From Candidatus Dechloromonas phosphoritropha (lineage in GTDB: Bacteria > Pseudomonadota > Gammaproteobacteria > Burkholderiales > Rhodocyclaceae), in NCBI GenBank assembly GCA_016722705.1, contig JADKGN010000005.1, forward strand, positions 372,001 to 436,000: DNA of 64,000 bases, written 5' to 3'. This document shows, one piece after another, positions 42,502-51,850 of this stretch (position 1 is the stretch's first letter; every line of letters begins with the position of its first letter). The notes below the pieces were generated by a model. The model saw only the letters and a program-made list of their open reading frames with translations. It did not search any database and was not told where the DNA came from. A program made the translations under genes and the position numbers.

Positions 42502-43788
42502 ATGAACAAAAACAAGCGACTATTGATGGTGGCCTATCATTTCCCGCCCGTCAGAGTGAGCAGTGGTATCCAGCGCACCTTGAAGTTCTGTACTTATCTT
42601 CGCGAGCATGGTTGGGATCCTCTCATATTGACAATTGCACCGAGGGCATACGAAGTAACCAGTCCAGATCAACTGAAAGAAATCCCGGATGACGTGATAG
42701 TTGAACGCGCGTTTGGTCTAGATACATCACGTCACTTGTCTTTCCGAGGGAAATACCCAATGTTCATGGCCCAGCCTGACAGATGGGTTAGCTGGTGGCC
42801 TGGTGCGGTCTGGTCCGGGATGCGGATGATCAAGAAATATAAGCCAGATGCCATATTCTCGACCTTCCCAATTGCAACGGCCCACCTTGTTGGTTTAAGC
42901 TTGAGCAAGCGTAGTCGTCTGCCATGGGTTGCGGATTTTCGAGATGCAATGACCGAAGAGAATTACCCGCGTGACCCGCTGACATGGAAGGTTCAACGTC
43001 GCCTGGAAAGCGCTTCGGTCGAGCAATGTTCCAAAGCTGTGTTCACGACAAGACAAACCAAGGACATTTATGCTAAAAGATATCCGGAAATTCCCAATTC
43101 AAAATGGGTGGTAATAGAAAACGGTTATGACGAAGATAATTTTCTCGATGCTGAAACTGGCTTGGAACTCCTTCCGCTTGGCAATCAAGATCAATTGACC
43201 CTAATCCACAGTGGTACTCTTTACCCGGAAGAACGCGATCCCCGTGCCTTTTTCCAAGCTCTGAGTAATCTTAAGGTTGCGGGCGAGATAAGCGCGGAAA
43301 AACTTCAAATTGTGCTTCGGGCCACTGGAAGTGATGCCCTCTACCAGCCGAAACTTATTGCCCTGAATCTGCAAGACATTGTCAGGCTGGAACCTGTCAT
43401 TGCTTATCGCGACGCCCTTCGTGAAATGTTGCGCGCAGATGGCCTGTTGCTGTTTCAGGGAAGCGTATGCAATCATCAGGTGCCAGCAAAAATCTATGAG
43501 TATTTTCGTTCTGCCAGACCGATTTTTGCACTAGTCGATCCTGGAGGGATTTCCGCAGTCATGCTTGGAGAGGCAGGGGTTCAAGACCAGGCCAATATTG
43601 CTGATGTTCAGCAAATCACCGAAGCTATGTCAGTATTTCTCAGTAAACTTCGCAATGGGAAATGTGGCGGTGTGACTCGTGACGTGGCCATGAGAAATTC
43701 AAGGCGGTCACGAGCTCGGGAACTTGCGCAGGTTCTTGATGAATTGATAGTAGCCCGCGAACTGCAGCAACTTTCGCGCCAGTCCTGA
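42502..43788 (+). CDS. Glycosyltransferase (GT4-like)
   Basis: 428 aa from ATG 42502. GT-B fold: N-terminal VAYHFPPVRVSSGIQRTLKF and LREHGWDPLILT (acceptor side), VADFRDAMTEENYP in the middle, then C-terminal VVIENGYDEDNF, LIHSGTLYPEERDP and PAKIYEYFRSARPIFALVDP (donor side). It is similar to exosortase-locus and capsule glycosyltransferases that add a sugar from a nucleotide donor to a lipid-linked chain in the cytoplasm. Specific sugar unknown. Confidence 0.85.
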   Translation: MNKNKRLLMVAYHFPPVRVSSGIQRTLKFCTYLREHGWDPLILTIAPRAYEVTSPDQLKEIPDDVIVERAFGLDTSRHLSFRGKYPMFMAQPDRWVSWWPGAVWSGMRMIKKYKPDAIFSTFPIATAHLVGLSLSKRSRLPWVADFRDAMTEENYPRDPLTWKVQRRLESASVEQCSKAVFTTRQTKDIYAKRYPEIPNSKWVVIENGYDEDNFLDAETGLELLPLGNQDQLTLIHSGTLYPEERDPRAFFQALSNLKVAGEISAEKLQIVLRATGSDALYQPKLIALNLQDIVRLEPVIAYRDALREMLRADGLLLFQGSVCNHQVPAKIYEYFRSARPIFALVDPGGISAVMLGEAGVQDQANIADVQQITEAMSVFLSKLRNGKCGGVTRDVAMRNSRRSRARELAQVLDELIVARELQQLSRQS

Positions 43789-44391
43789 ACACTAGGATTT
43801 GGCTTTTGATACGGACGGGTTTTTGTATTCTGGAACCTGATGGGATTGGAGGGGTCGCATTGATGCCCGGTTTTTTTTGAGACGTTAATGGCGGTCAGGG
43901 CGATTTTGGGCGGGGGTGCGTGTCAATCGAACTACCTTGCTGTACCTGGAGACGTGGACTGGGCATGCACATCCCCTCTAGCTCCAGTTGAGTTGTTCAG
44001 TGACGCCATTGTTGGTTTACAGGGCGTAGCTTTAAGCGACGTTCAGTGCGATACCTTTAGATTTGAGCGGATTGAGGATGTCATCATCAGTGTATCGCGT
44101 GCTGCGATTCGTTGTCGATGCCAATTTCCGGCTGATATAAATGCCAGTTACAACGAATTCGGCCGTGACGAAGGGGATGCTGGACATGACCGAATGAATT
44201 TCGAAAGACCAGGCGACGAAATGACCGATAGCCCGGTATCACAGGAACCGATTGCCGTCCTTAGTATGAATTTGAGTATCGTCCATACTCTTCTTCTGGC
44301 GGATTTACGAATGTGGCGATGATGCTGAATCAAATTTTCTTGTGCAAATTTAAATTAATTGAAAATGCATAGAATCAATGCGAGAATTAGA
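43789..44391. other. 600-base gap with no convincing gene
   Basis: One plus-strand frame (43888-44322, 144 codons) is open but has no recognised domain, a weak ribosome binding site and unusual residue use, so it is left as doubtful. No PEP-CTERM tail (VPEP plus membrane helix plus Arg cluster) is encoded. The base composition becomes AT-rich towards the right end. Confidence 0.35.
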
Positions 44392-45045
44392 ATGAGCACA
44401 AAATTTTTTAAAATTTATCGTCTTTTTTTCATAATTTTATTTTTGATCTGTTCGCATAGTAGTGCAGATGTTAACGATTATGTTTGCGGCCCTCTGCAGA
44501 ATGCTTATGGACCGTACGATTACCGTTCTAACAAGGATAAACTAAGAGTCGTTGAGGCATATCACTTGACGCCGGAAGTAGTTAACCTTGTCGCAGGATC
44601 AACTGGTATGGTAGGGGGTGATCTAGATTACACACTACGTGCTTCTCCGAATCACCACATCGCATTGATGGCCATGGTCAGGCTTGGAGAAAAGCAAAAA
44701 TCTGTCAAACCGGGAGGTGCTAAATATACGGTCGAATGTTATTTGCAACGCGCTGTGAGGTTTAGTAATGACGATGAAAATGTCAGAATAATCTACGCTT
44801 ATTATCTGTCAAAGGCTGGGAAAAGGACTGACGCATTAAATCAACTGGACGTTGCTGCTCAGATTGGGAGTGATAGTGCTAATGAAAATTATAATATGGG
44901 CCTCATTTATTATAATTTGAAGGAATACGATAAGGCATTAACCTATGCGCATAAAGCTTACAGTTTTGGTTTCCCATTACCTGGATTGCGGGACAAGCTC
45001 AAAAGGGCTGGGAAATGGACAGAGCCTGTTGTCCAGAGTGAGTAA
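44392..45045 (+). CDS. Secreted TPR-repeat protein, AT-rich, unknown function
   Basis: 217 aa from ATG 44392. ATG 44365 and TTG 44359 are alternatives. A signal peptide is clear (MSTKFFKIYRLFFIILFLIC, cleavage near SSA). The mature part begins DVNDYVCGPLQNAYGPYDYR, followed by a region with one Cys (VECYLQRAVRF) and two TPR-like repeats (NVRIIYAYYLSKAGKRTDAL and NYNMGLIYYNLKEYDKAL). It would be periplasmic. Base composition is far more AT-rich than its neighbours and suggests transfer from elsewhere. Similar small TPR proteins occur in polysaccharide loci. Confidence 0.65.
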   Translation: MSTKFFKIYRLFFIILFLICSHSSADVNDYVCGPLQNAYGPYDYRSNKDKLRVVEAYHLTPEVVNLVAGSTGMVGGDLDYTLRASPNHHIALMAMVRLGEKQKSVKPGGAKYTVECYLQRAVRFSNDDENVRIIYAYYLSKAGKRTDALNQLDVAAQIGSDSANENYNMGLIYYNLKEYDKALTYAHKAYSFGFPLPGLRDKLKRAGKWTEPVVQSE

Positions 45046-45170
45046 AGCAGAAAGTAATTTTTAAATAATTGGTGTTAATAAAGGCGTTGGTTCACAATTA
45101 GCAATCGCTTATACATCAAAGGCTTAAATTCAAGACTTTCGGCATGAACCACCCCTATCCCCATCCTGAT

Positions 45171-46139
45171 TCATACAGCAGCCACAATTTGCCCAGCGCG
45201 GACGGATTTCGGCATGCCGAGGCAGGTGAACCGGTTGATGATCGCCACTCGAACGTGGCTCTCGGCAACCTGCCGGTCAAACTCACGGGAGAACAGATGA
45301 TCGCCCAATTGTTTGAGCCGATACATCATGTTTCCGGCAATGCTGCGTCGGTGGTAAGCGGAATCCTCCTTCCAGCCTGCGCGACTCTTGGATTGGATCT
45401 CAGCCAGGAGGGCATCCCGGGAATGGTTGTTTCCCCAGGTCACTGCATCCTCACGCGGCGGAATCGTCGCCTTGGCGTTCCGCTCGCGGATTGCGGCATG
45501 GGTGCCTGCGGTGTCGTAGGCGCCATCGGCGGAGACTTGGGAGACTTCACCCTCGACTTGCGCCAACAGGTCAGGGAAAACTTCGCTGTCGTGCCAGTCG
45601 GCGGCCGTCACCTCAATGCCAATGATGTCTTTGGCCGTTTCATCCACCGCCAGATGAATCTTGCGCCAGGTGCGGCGCTTACCAACCCCGTGCTGGCGGA
45701 CTTGCCATTCGCCTTCGCCGAATATCTTCAGGCCCGTGGCGTCGACCACGACATGGGTGGCCCCGGTTCTCGGGTGCCAGGGTATCTGCACTTCCAGCGT
45801 GGCTGCCCGGCGCGACAGATGGGTGTGATCCGGCACCGGCAAATCCAGCGCAGACAAACGCATCAACGAGTTGAGCAGGCCTTCGGTGGCCCGGTAGGGC
45901 AGACGGAACAGGGCTTTGCGTGTCAGGCAGGTCTGGATCGCCAGGTCCGAGTAAGACCCCGGCTTGCCGCGCCCGACCGGTCGCGGCGGCGTCCAATTCT
46001 GGGCGATGCTGGCTTCGTCAAACCAGATTGTCAGGTTGCCACGATTGACCAGCGCTCGATCGTATTCCGCCCACTTCTTTACCTGGTAGCGGCATTTCGG
46101 CTGCGCCGTGCTTGCGTCCATCTTCGTTCTTGCTGCCAT
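45171..46139 (-). CDS. IS5-family transposase
   Basis: 322 aa, full length. Starts MAARTKMDASTAQPKCRYQV; N-terminal NRGNLTIWFDEASIAQNW, then DDE motifs: HVVVDATGLKIFGEGEWQ (first Asp), VSADGAYDTAGTHAAIRERN (second Asp) and IAGNMMYRLKQLGDHLFS (around the Glu region). Terminal inverted repeats were not identified, so the limits of the element are open. Confidence 0.92.
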   Translation of the reverse strand: MAARTKMDASTAQPKCRYQVKKWAEYDRALVNRGNLTIWFDEASIAQNWTPPRPVGRGKPGSYSDLAIQTCLTRKALFRLPYRATEGLLNSLMRLSALDLPVPDHTHLSRRAATLEVQIPWHPRTGATHVVVDATGLKIFGEGEWQVRQHGVGKRRTWRKIHLAVDETAKDIIGIEVTAADWHDSEVFPDLLAQVEGEVSQVSADGAYDTAGTHAAIRERNAKATIPPREDAVTWGNNHSRDALLAEIQSKSRAGWKEDSAYHRRSIAGNMMYRLKQLGDHLFSREFDRQVAESHVRVAIINRFTCLGMPKSVRAGQIVAAV

Positions 46140-46330
46140 CTGGATCTCTCTCGCTCGTCAAAAACCCGCCACCCGGCAAGCTATGACATTATATTGCGCC
46201 AATGCCACTACCATCTCAAGCACGGTTCGAAGCTAATTAGCAAAGCGGGTAATGGTCGGTGCAGTAGATGGTATCGCTCTCCGGCCAACGGCCAAGTACC
46301 AGCACCCACGTACGGTTTGGGCTCTGAAGG
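46140..46330. other. Spacer between IS5 and IS4 elements
   Basis: 191 bases without a gene; it includes the left target-site copy CTCTGAAGG (46322-46330). Confidence 0.4.
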
Positions 46331-47779
46331 CATCCCATTACACACAACTTCAACACCTCTGCGTAACATGCTGACTTTACAAGAAATGCTGGGTGGATGT
46401 GATGGGTTGGGCAGCGGAAGAATTCAAGGCGATCGACCTGGGCGACCGGCGTCTGGACAAGCGCACGGTGCTGCTGGCGGAGCGCATGGCAGCCAATCCG
46501 ATGGCCAGTATCCCGCAAGCCTGCGGCGGCTGGGCGGAAACCCAGGCGGCGTATCGTTTTTTTGCGCAGGACGACATCGAATGGGAAGCCATCCTGGCCT
46601 CGCACTGGGGAAGCGCCGAAACGCGCATGCGGGTGCATCCGGTGGTGCTGTGCATCCAAGACACCACGGAACTCGACTTCAATGGTCAGCGCATTGCCGG
46701 TCTGGGGCCGCTCTCGTATGAAGCCCAACGCGGGATGTACGTGCATTCCACCTACGCGGTCAGTCCGCAGCGTGAACCCTTGGGTGTTCTGGACGCCTGG
46801 ATGTGGGCACGCGAACCCAAGGACGCGAGCGGCCAACGAGGTGGCCTGCTGGAAAGCACCCGCTGGACGGAGGGCTACACCCGCATCGCGGAGTTGGCGA
46901 GCAGCATGCCGGACACCCGGCTGGTGTATGTGGCGGATCGGGAGGCGGACATCGTGGCCCTGATGGTGCAAGCCCGCGAGCTGGGGCATCCCGCCGACTG
47001 GCTGATTCGTTCCCAGCACAATCGGGCGCTTCCCGAGGGCGGCAAGCTGTGGACTGAGGTCCTGGCCAGCGAAGCGCTCGGCGGCATCCGCTTCACGATG
47101 CCTTCGCGGCAAGGACAGAAGGCGCGGGACGTTCGGCAACGAGTCTGGGCAAAGCGGGTGACGGTCTCCGACGGCAAGGGGAGCCGGATCGAGGTGAGTT
47201 GTCTGGTGGCGCGAGAAGAAAGTGCCCCCGAGGGCGTGAAGCCGGTGGAATGGCGGCTGCTGACCAATCGGCCGATTAACTCTTTCGAAGCGGCGACCGA
47301 ACTGATCGACTGGTACCGGGCGCGCTGGGAGATCGAACTGTTCTTCCATGTCCTCAAGAACGGCTGCCGCGTAGAGGCGTTGCAGTTGAGCACCGTGGCG
47401 CGGCTGGAACGGGCGCTGGCGCTGTTCATGGTGGTGGCTTGGCGGATTGCCCGACTCATGCGCCTGGGCCGTACCTGCCCAGACCTGGATGCGGCCTTGC
47501 TGTTCGAGCAGGACGAATGGCAAGCGGCTTACATCCTGAATCGGAAGAAGGTGCCCAAGACGCCGCCCAGGCTCAATGAAGTGGTGCGCTTGGTGGCGAT
47601 GCTTGGCGGATTTCTGGCCCGCAAGGGCGATGGCGAGCCAGGGGTGAAGACCCTTTGGCTTGGCCTTCAACGCGTCGTCGATTTCGCCGCCGGGATCAGA
47701 TTCGCGAGAGAGGCTCATGCGTTATGACGCGAGTTCAACTTCAAAGTGTAATTTTGAATAATTTGTGTGTAATGGAATG
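46331..47779 (+). mobile_element. Complete IS4-family (IS50-like) insertion sequence
   Basis: 1449 bp. Terminal inverted repeats of 17 bp with one mismatch, CATYCCATTACACACAA (left 46331-46347, right 47763-47779). A perfect 9-bp direct repeat CTCTGAAGG flanks it (46322-46330 and 47780-47788), as expected for IS50-like elements. Encodes one intact transposase. It lies 68 bases upstream of the asparagine-synthetase-like gene and reads towards it. Confidence 0.9.
46402..47727 (+). CDS. IS4-family (Tn5/IS50-like) transposase
   Basis: 441 aa from ATG 46402 (GTG 46393 possible). N-terminal WAAEEFKAIDLGDRRLDKR is the Tn5-like DNA-binding domain; DDE core: CIQDTTELDFNG (first Asp), YVADREADI (second Asp), and DWYRARWEIELFFHVLKNG, which fits the IS4 Y-(2)-R-(3)-E-(6)-K signature. 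Looks complete. Confidence 0.94.
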   Translation: MGWAAEEFKAIDLGDRRLDKRTVLLAERMAANPMASIPQACGGWAETQAAYRFFAQDDIEWEAILASHWGSAETRMRVHPVVLCIQDTTELDFNGQRIAGLGPLSYEAQRGMYVHSTYAVSPQREPLGVLDAWMWAREPKDASGQRGGLLESTRWTEGYTRIAELASSMPDTRLVYVADREADIVALMVQARELGHPADWLIRSQHNRALPEGGKLWTEVLASEALGGIRFTMPSRQGQKARDVRQRVWAKRVTVSDGKGSRIEVSCLVAREESAPEGVKPVEWRLLTNRPINSFEAATELIDWYRARWEIELFFHVLKNGCRVEALQLSTVARLERALALFMVVAWRIARLMRLGRTCPDLDAALLFEQDEWQAAYILNRKKVPKTPPRLNEVVRLVAMLGGFLARKGDGEPGVKTLWLGLQRVVDFAAGIRFAREAHAL

Positions 47780-47847
47780 CTCTGAAGGACGTAGCGCTCA
47801 GCCCAGGCACAATGCAGTAGGCGATAGGCAGCATCAGGAAATTTCTC

Positions 47848-49530
47848 ATGATTAATAACAGTAATTCTTTAGTTTCGGGTAATCCTGAATTCGCATCGCG
47901 GGAGATTGCCGCGCTCGCAAAAAGTGAAGGTTATCTTGCGGCTTGGCGAACTCTGATCGGTACTGGTGGCAAGGAGGCCATGAGAGACGTTTCCGGTGAT
48001 TTTTCCGTCGGATTCTTCGATACATCCGGGTGTGCCTTTCTTGCGGTTGACCGATTTGCGATTAGAAGTTTGTGTTACCAAGTTATAGATGGTGAACTGC
48101 GTTTCGCGGCACGGGCTGACGAGTTGGCAGATTCAACCTCAGAAATCGATCCGCAGGCTATTTTTGATTACCTGTACTTCCACGTAATTCCATCACCACG
48201 CACCATTTTCAAAGGCATTTTTCGCTTGCCGCCAGGACATTGTGCAGTATTCGAGAATGGTTCACTTAGTGTGTCACCCTATTGGGTGCCCGAATTCAAC
48301 GAGTTGCAGAAGCCTTCCCCTACAGATTTGCGGACAGAGTTCCGTCAATTGTTGCGTGATGCCGTAGCGCGGCAACTCGATGGCGGGAAACCGGGATGCT
48401 TTCTAAGCGGCGGAACTGATAGTTCGACGGTGGCCGGAATGATCGGGGAAGTATCAGGTCAGCAGACTGCTACCTACTCAATCGGTTTCGAGGCCGAAGG
48501 TTACGATGAGATGGAATATGCGCGAATCGCGGCCCGCCATTTCAAGACCGAGCACCATGAGTACTACGTGACCCCAGATGATCTGGTGCGCAGCATTTCT
48601 GCGGTGGCTCAATATTACGATCAGCCCTTCGGCAACTCTTCGGCATTGCCCGCATATTACTGCGCCAAGATGGCAAGAGAGGATGGCGTAGGCAAGATTC
48701 TCGCGGGAGATGGGGGCGACGAGTTGTTCGGCGGAAATACTCGGTATGCAAAACAAAAGATATTTGGCTATTACGATTCACTACCAGCACTTTTTCGAAA
48801 TACCTTGCTGGAGCCGCTGCTGCTAAAGACCGCCTTGGGAAGATTGCCTCTGGCGCGAAAAGGTGTGAGTTATATCGAGCAAGCGACGACCCCGTTGCCT
48901 GACCGTAGCCAGATTTATAACATGCTCTTTCGCTTGGGCATCCACCAGGTTTTCGAGCCGGATTTTCTTGACCTCGTGGATATAAATGGTCCCATCGCGC
49001 AACAGCGAGCAGTCTGGAACAGTGCCCTTGCCGACTCGCAAACGAATCGCGAACTGGCGTTCGATTGGCGTTATACGCTGGCTGAATGTGACCTTCCGAA
49101 AGTGGTAGGAACGACGGCCTTGGCTGGTATCAATGTAGGATTTCCCTTGCTTGATAAGGCACTGGTTGATTTTTCAACAAAACTGCCTACGAGTTACAAG
49201 TTGAACGGCTTGAATTTGCGCTGGTTCTTCAAGGAAGCATTACGTGGATTCCTGCCCGACGAGATTCTTGTCAAGAAAAAGCAAGGCTTTGGCCTTCCGT
49301 TCGGAGTTTGGGCTGCCAATAATGCAAAATTAAGGAGTCTCGCTGAGGATTCTGTTCGTGGACTGGTTGACCGCAACATCCTGCGGCAGGATTTTGTCGA
49401 CGCATTGTTCAATCGGTATCTCTATGAACACCCGGGATATTACGGTGAAATGATCTGGATTTCGATGATACTGGAGCAGTGGCTTCGTCGAGACCTGACG
49501 GTGGCAGATTGCTGCGTGGGTGGAAGTTAA
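47848..49530 (+). CDS. Asparagine synthetase-like amidotransferase lacking the glutaminase Cys
   Basis: 560 aa from ATG 47848, with AGGA nine bases upstream. The C-terminal synthetase domain is intact: PP-loop FLSGGTDSSTVAGM (about residue 188), SIGFEAEGYDEMEYAR, GDGGDELFGGNTRY, VGFPLLDKALVDFS. The N-terminal glutaminase-like part is short and starts MINNSNSLVSGNPEF, with no Cys2, so it cannot use glutamine in the usual way. It may use ammonia or another amine, or form a different amide or ester. Such proteins are known in exosortase A loci. Its stop overlaps the oxidoreductase remnant tail to tail. Confidence 0.82.
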   Translation: MINNSNSLVSGNPEFASREIAALAKSEGYLAAWRTLIGTGGKEAMRDVSGDFSVGFFDTSGCAFLAVDRFAIRSLCYQVIDGELRFAARADELADSTSEIDPQAIFDYLYFHVIPSPRTIFKGIFRLPPGHCAVFENGSLSVSPYWVPEFNELQKPSPTDLRTEFRQLLRDAVARQLDGGKPGCFLSGGTDSSTVAGMIGEVSGQQTATYSIGFEAEGYDEMEYARIAARHFKTEHHEYYVTPDDLVRSISAVAQYYDQPFGNSSALPAYYCAKMAREDGVGKILAGDGGDELFGGNTRYAKQKIFGYYDSLPALFRNTLLEPLLLKTALGRLPLARKGVSYIEQATTPLPDRSQIYNMLFRLGIHQVFEPDFLDLVDINGPIAQQRAVWNSALADSQTNRELAFDWRYTLAECDLPKVVGTTALAGINVGFPLLDKALVDFSTKLPTSYKLNGLNLRWFFKEALRGFLPDEILVKKKQGFGLPFGVWAANNAKLRSLAEDSVRGLVDRNILRQDFVDALFNRYLYEHPGYYGEMIWISMILEQWLRRDLTVADCCVGGS

Positions 49531-49925
49531 TCCAGTGTCAATTCACCCAGCACCTTCTCTGCAATTGCCATACATGAGGTTAGGCCGGGCGATTCTATCT
49601 CAAACAGGTTTATCAGTCTCATAGCGCCGTGCTTTCCAGGCCCACTGAAATCTCCAGCGGGTTGCGTCGGACTCGTTACCTTTGGCCAGAATCCCGGTAT
49701 AGCCAGGTTGAAGTGCGCCGCTTGGTAGGTCAGGGTAATAGCGGCGGATTGCCCGGTAAAACTTGTCCTCCAAACCAGTCTCGAACGAAAAGTCGAGCGC
49801 GGCCGGCCAGCCGCTGACGTCTGGTCCGAACTTGCACTGGCCACCCAGGTCGAGCGTCACGTGAATGCCGAGGCCGGCATGGTTCGGCATTGGGTAGACG
49901 AGGTGCTGGAATGGCGCACGCCCGC
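49527..49925 (-). pseudogene. FAD-dependent oxidoreductase (LhgO-like), C-terminal remnant with frameshift
   Basis: The frame first reads PFQHLVYPMPNHAGLGIHVT, then LDLGGQCKFGPDVSGW and YPDLPSGALQPGYTGI. Near 49690 it must shift frame to continue GDFSGPGKHGAMRLINLFEI and SPGLTSCMAIAEKVL to a stop at 49527. This order matches the C-terminus of L-2-hydroxyglutarate-oxidase-type FAD enzymes. The N-terminal FAD domain is missing: the sequence breaks at the left terminal repeat of the IS1634 element. It is not functional. Confidence 0.7.
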
Positions 49926-49928
49926 ACA

Positions 49929-51850
49929 CCCGAGTTCCGCAGTTATCCATCAAAAGCTGCCTCTTTTGACCCCGTCAGGCTAATGGAATCAATGGCTTGC
50001 AAGTGGGGGTTTTGAAACAGACGTAGTGGCACGCTGTTGTTCGTTATTCGTTAATTGACATGATTTAATCCTGGCGTATGGTGCTGGCATGTATGTTAAA
50101 GTTACTCGCTCCGGCCCCCGTCGCTACGTGCAGCTTGTCGAGTCCTATCGGGACGCAGAAGGCAAGGTTAAGCAGCGCACCATCGCGACCCTTGGCAGAC
50201 TTGACTAGATGGACGGATCGCTTGATTCGGTCATCGGCGGATTGATGAAAGTCACCGGCCGTGAAGCGCCAGCCCCGACTGCACCGCCCACGGTTACGTT
50301 TGAATCAACGCGCGCCTTGGGGGATCTCTGGGCCCTGCAAGAACTCTGGAACACCCTGGGCTTCTCTGAATTGGCTCGCACATTCGGAAAGACCCGGCAT
50401 CAGATTGATGTCGAAGCACTGATTCGGATCATGGTTTTTAATCGACTCTGTGATCCTGAATCAAAGTTGGGCGCCCTGCGCTGGTTGCAGACGGTTGCCT
50501 TCCCTGGTTTGAATCCCGCCACGGTGACGCACGATCATTTATTGCGCGCCATGGATGCCTTGATGGATCATCAGGCTGCGGTTGATGCCGTGGTAGCCAA
50601 GCTGCTGCGCCCCTTGATTGACCAGGAACTGTCGGTTGTCTTCTACGACATGACCATGATTCGAGCCGACGGGCAGTCTGATCAAGCCGGTGATATTCGC
50701 CAATTCGGGATGGCCAAGGAAGGGCCAATTGCCCGCCAAGTCATGCTGGGCGTTGTACAAACCGGCGACGGTCTGCCGATCTATCACGAAGTATTTGCCG
50801 GCAACACGGCGGAATCGCCGACCTTGTTGCCCACGCTGAAGACGGTGCTGGAACGCTTTCCCTCGATTCGCCGCGTGGTGCTGGTGGCGGATCGGGGTTT
50901 GCTCTCGCTGGACAACCTCGACGCCTTGTCTGAAATTCGTCTGGACAGGGGTGAGCCGCTGGAATTCGTGCTGGCCGTACCGGGTCGGCGCTACAGCGAA
51001 TTCACTGAGCTGCTGCAACCCCTCCACGACACGCATTGCGTCGCGGCCACGGCGGAAACCGTTGGCGAATTGCCTTGGCGGAATCTGCGCCTGGTCGTTG
51101 CGCACAATCCCCATGTGGCCAGCGAAGCTCAGGCATCGCGCCGCGAGAAGATCAAGGCGCTGGAGGAACAAGCAGCCGCGTGGGTAGGCAAGCTGGATGC
51201 CCAGGACGCCGGTGTGAAAGCCCGCGGCAAGAAGCTCTCGGACAGTGGCGCCAAGGCGCGGCTTTATCATGCGGTCAAGGATGCGCATCTGGCGCCTATC
51301 TTCCGGGTGGATCTCAAGAACGAATTGTTCGCTTACGAGATTAACCAAGCCGCCCTCGATCTGGCTGAACTGATGGATGGCAAGTTGTTGCTGGTCACCA
51401 ATACGCCGGATTTATCACCGAAAAACGTGGTCGACCGCTACAAGTCGCTGGCGGATATTGAGCGCGGCTTTCGGGTGTTGAAATCCGAGATTGAAATTGG
51501 CCCGGTGTTTCATCGCTTACCTGAGCGCACCAAGGCGCACGCCAGCATTTGCTTCATGGCGCTGATTCTTTATCGCATCATGCGATTCAAGTTGAAGGCA
51601 GCAAAAAACGCACTTTCACCCGAGAGAGCACTCGATAGTCTGCGGCGTATTCAGCATCACCGTATCCAACTCAACGGGGAAAACCCCGTTGAAGGTATCT
51701 CGACGATTACCGACGAACAAGCAAAGGTCTTTCAGGCACTCGGCGTTAAAAAACCAGCAGCCTCACAACAATTATCGCTTTTGTAGTGGAGCGCTTTTGA
51801 ACCGCCTCCAAACAAATCAATGGCTTATCAAATTAACTGCGGAACTCGGG
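49929..51850 (+). mobile_element. IS1634-family insertion sequence
   Basis: Perfect 17-bp terminal inverted repeats CCCGAGTTCCGCAGTTA (49929-49945) and its complement (51834-51850) enclose 1922 bp with one transposase gene, a usual size for this family. A 12-bp direct repeat AATCAATGGCTT also occurs just inside both ends (49987-49998 and 51815-51826). No target duplication outside the inverted repeats was seen. Confidence 0.7.
50089..51786 (+). pseudogene. IS1634-family transposase with an in-frame amber stop at codon 40
   Basis: The natural start is ATG 50089: MYVKVTRSGPRRYVQLVESY, then KQRTIATLGRLD, the normal family N-terminus. A TAG stop at 50206-50208 follows directly, and the same frame continues from an ATG at 50209 for 525 codons. 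It contains VFYDMTMIRADGQ (first Asp), VLVADRGLLSLDNL (second Asp) and VDRYKSLADIERGFRVLKSE (Glu region). Re-initiation at TAG-ATG could give two pieces, or a suppressor could read through; otherwise the gene is dead. Confidence 0.85.

Noticed and set aside
43888..44322. Open frame considered as a PEP-CTERM or hypothetical protein
   Set aside because: No signal peptide, no VPEP tail, no recognised domain, weak start signal; described only as a doubtful frame.
45144..46721. Plus-strand open frame of 525 codons
   Set aside because: Runs antisense through the IS5 transposase and into the IS4 element; no coherent domain.
46237..47718. Minus-strand open frame of 493 codons
   Set aside because: Antisense of the intact IS4 transposase.
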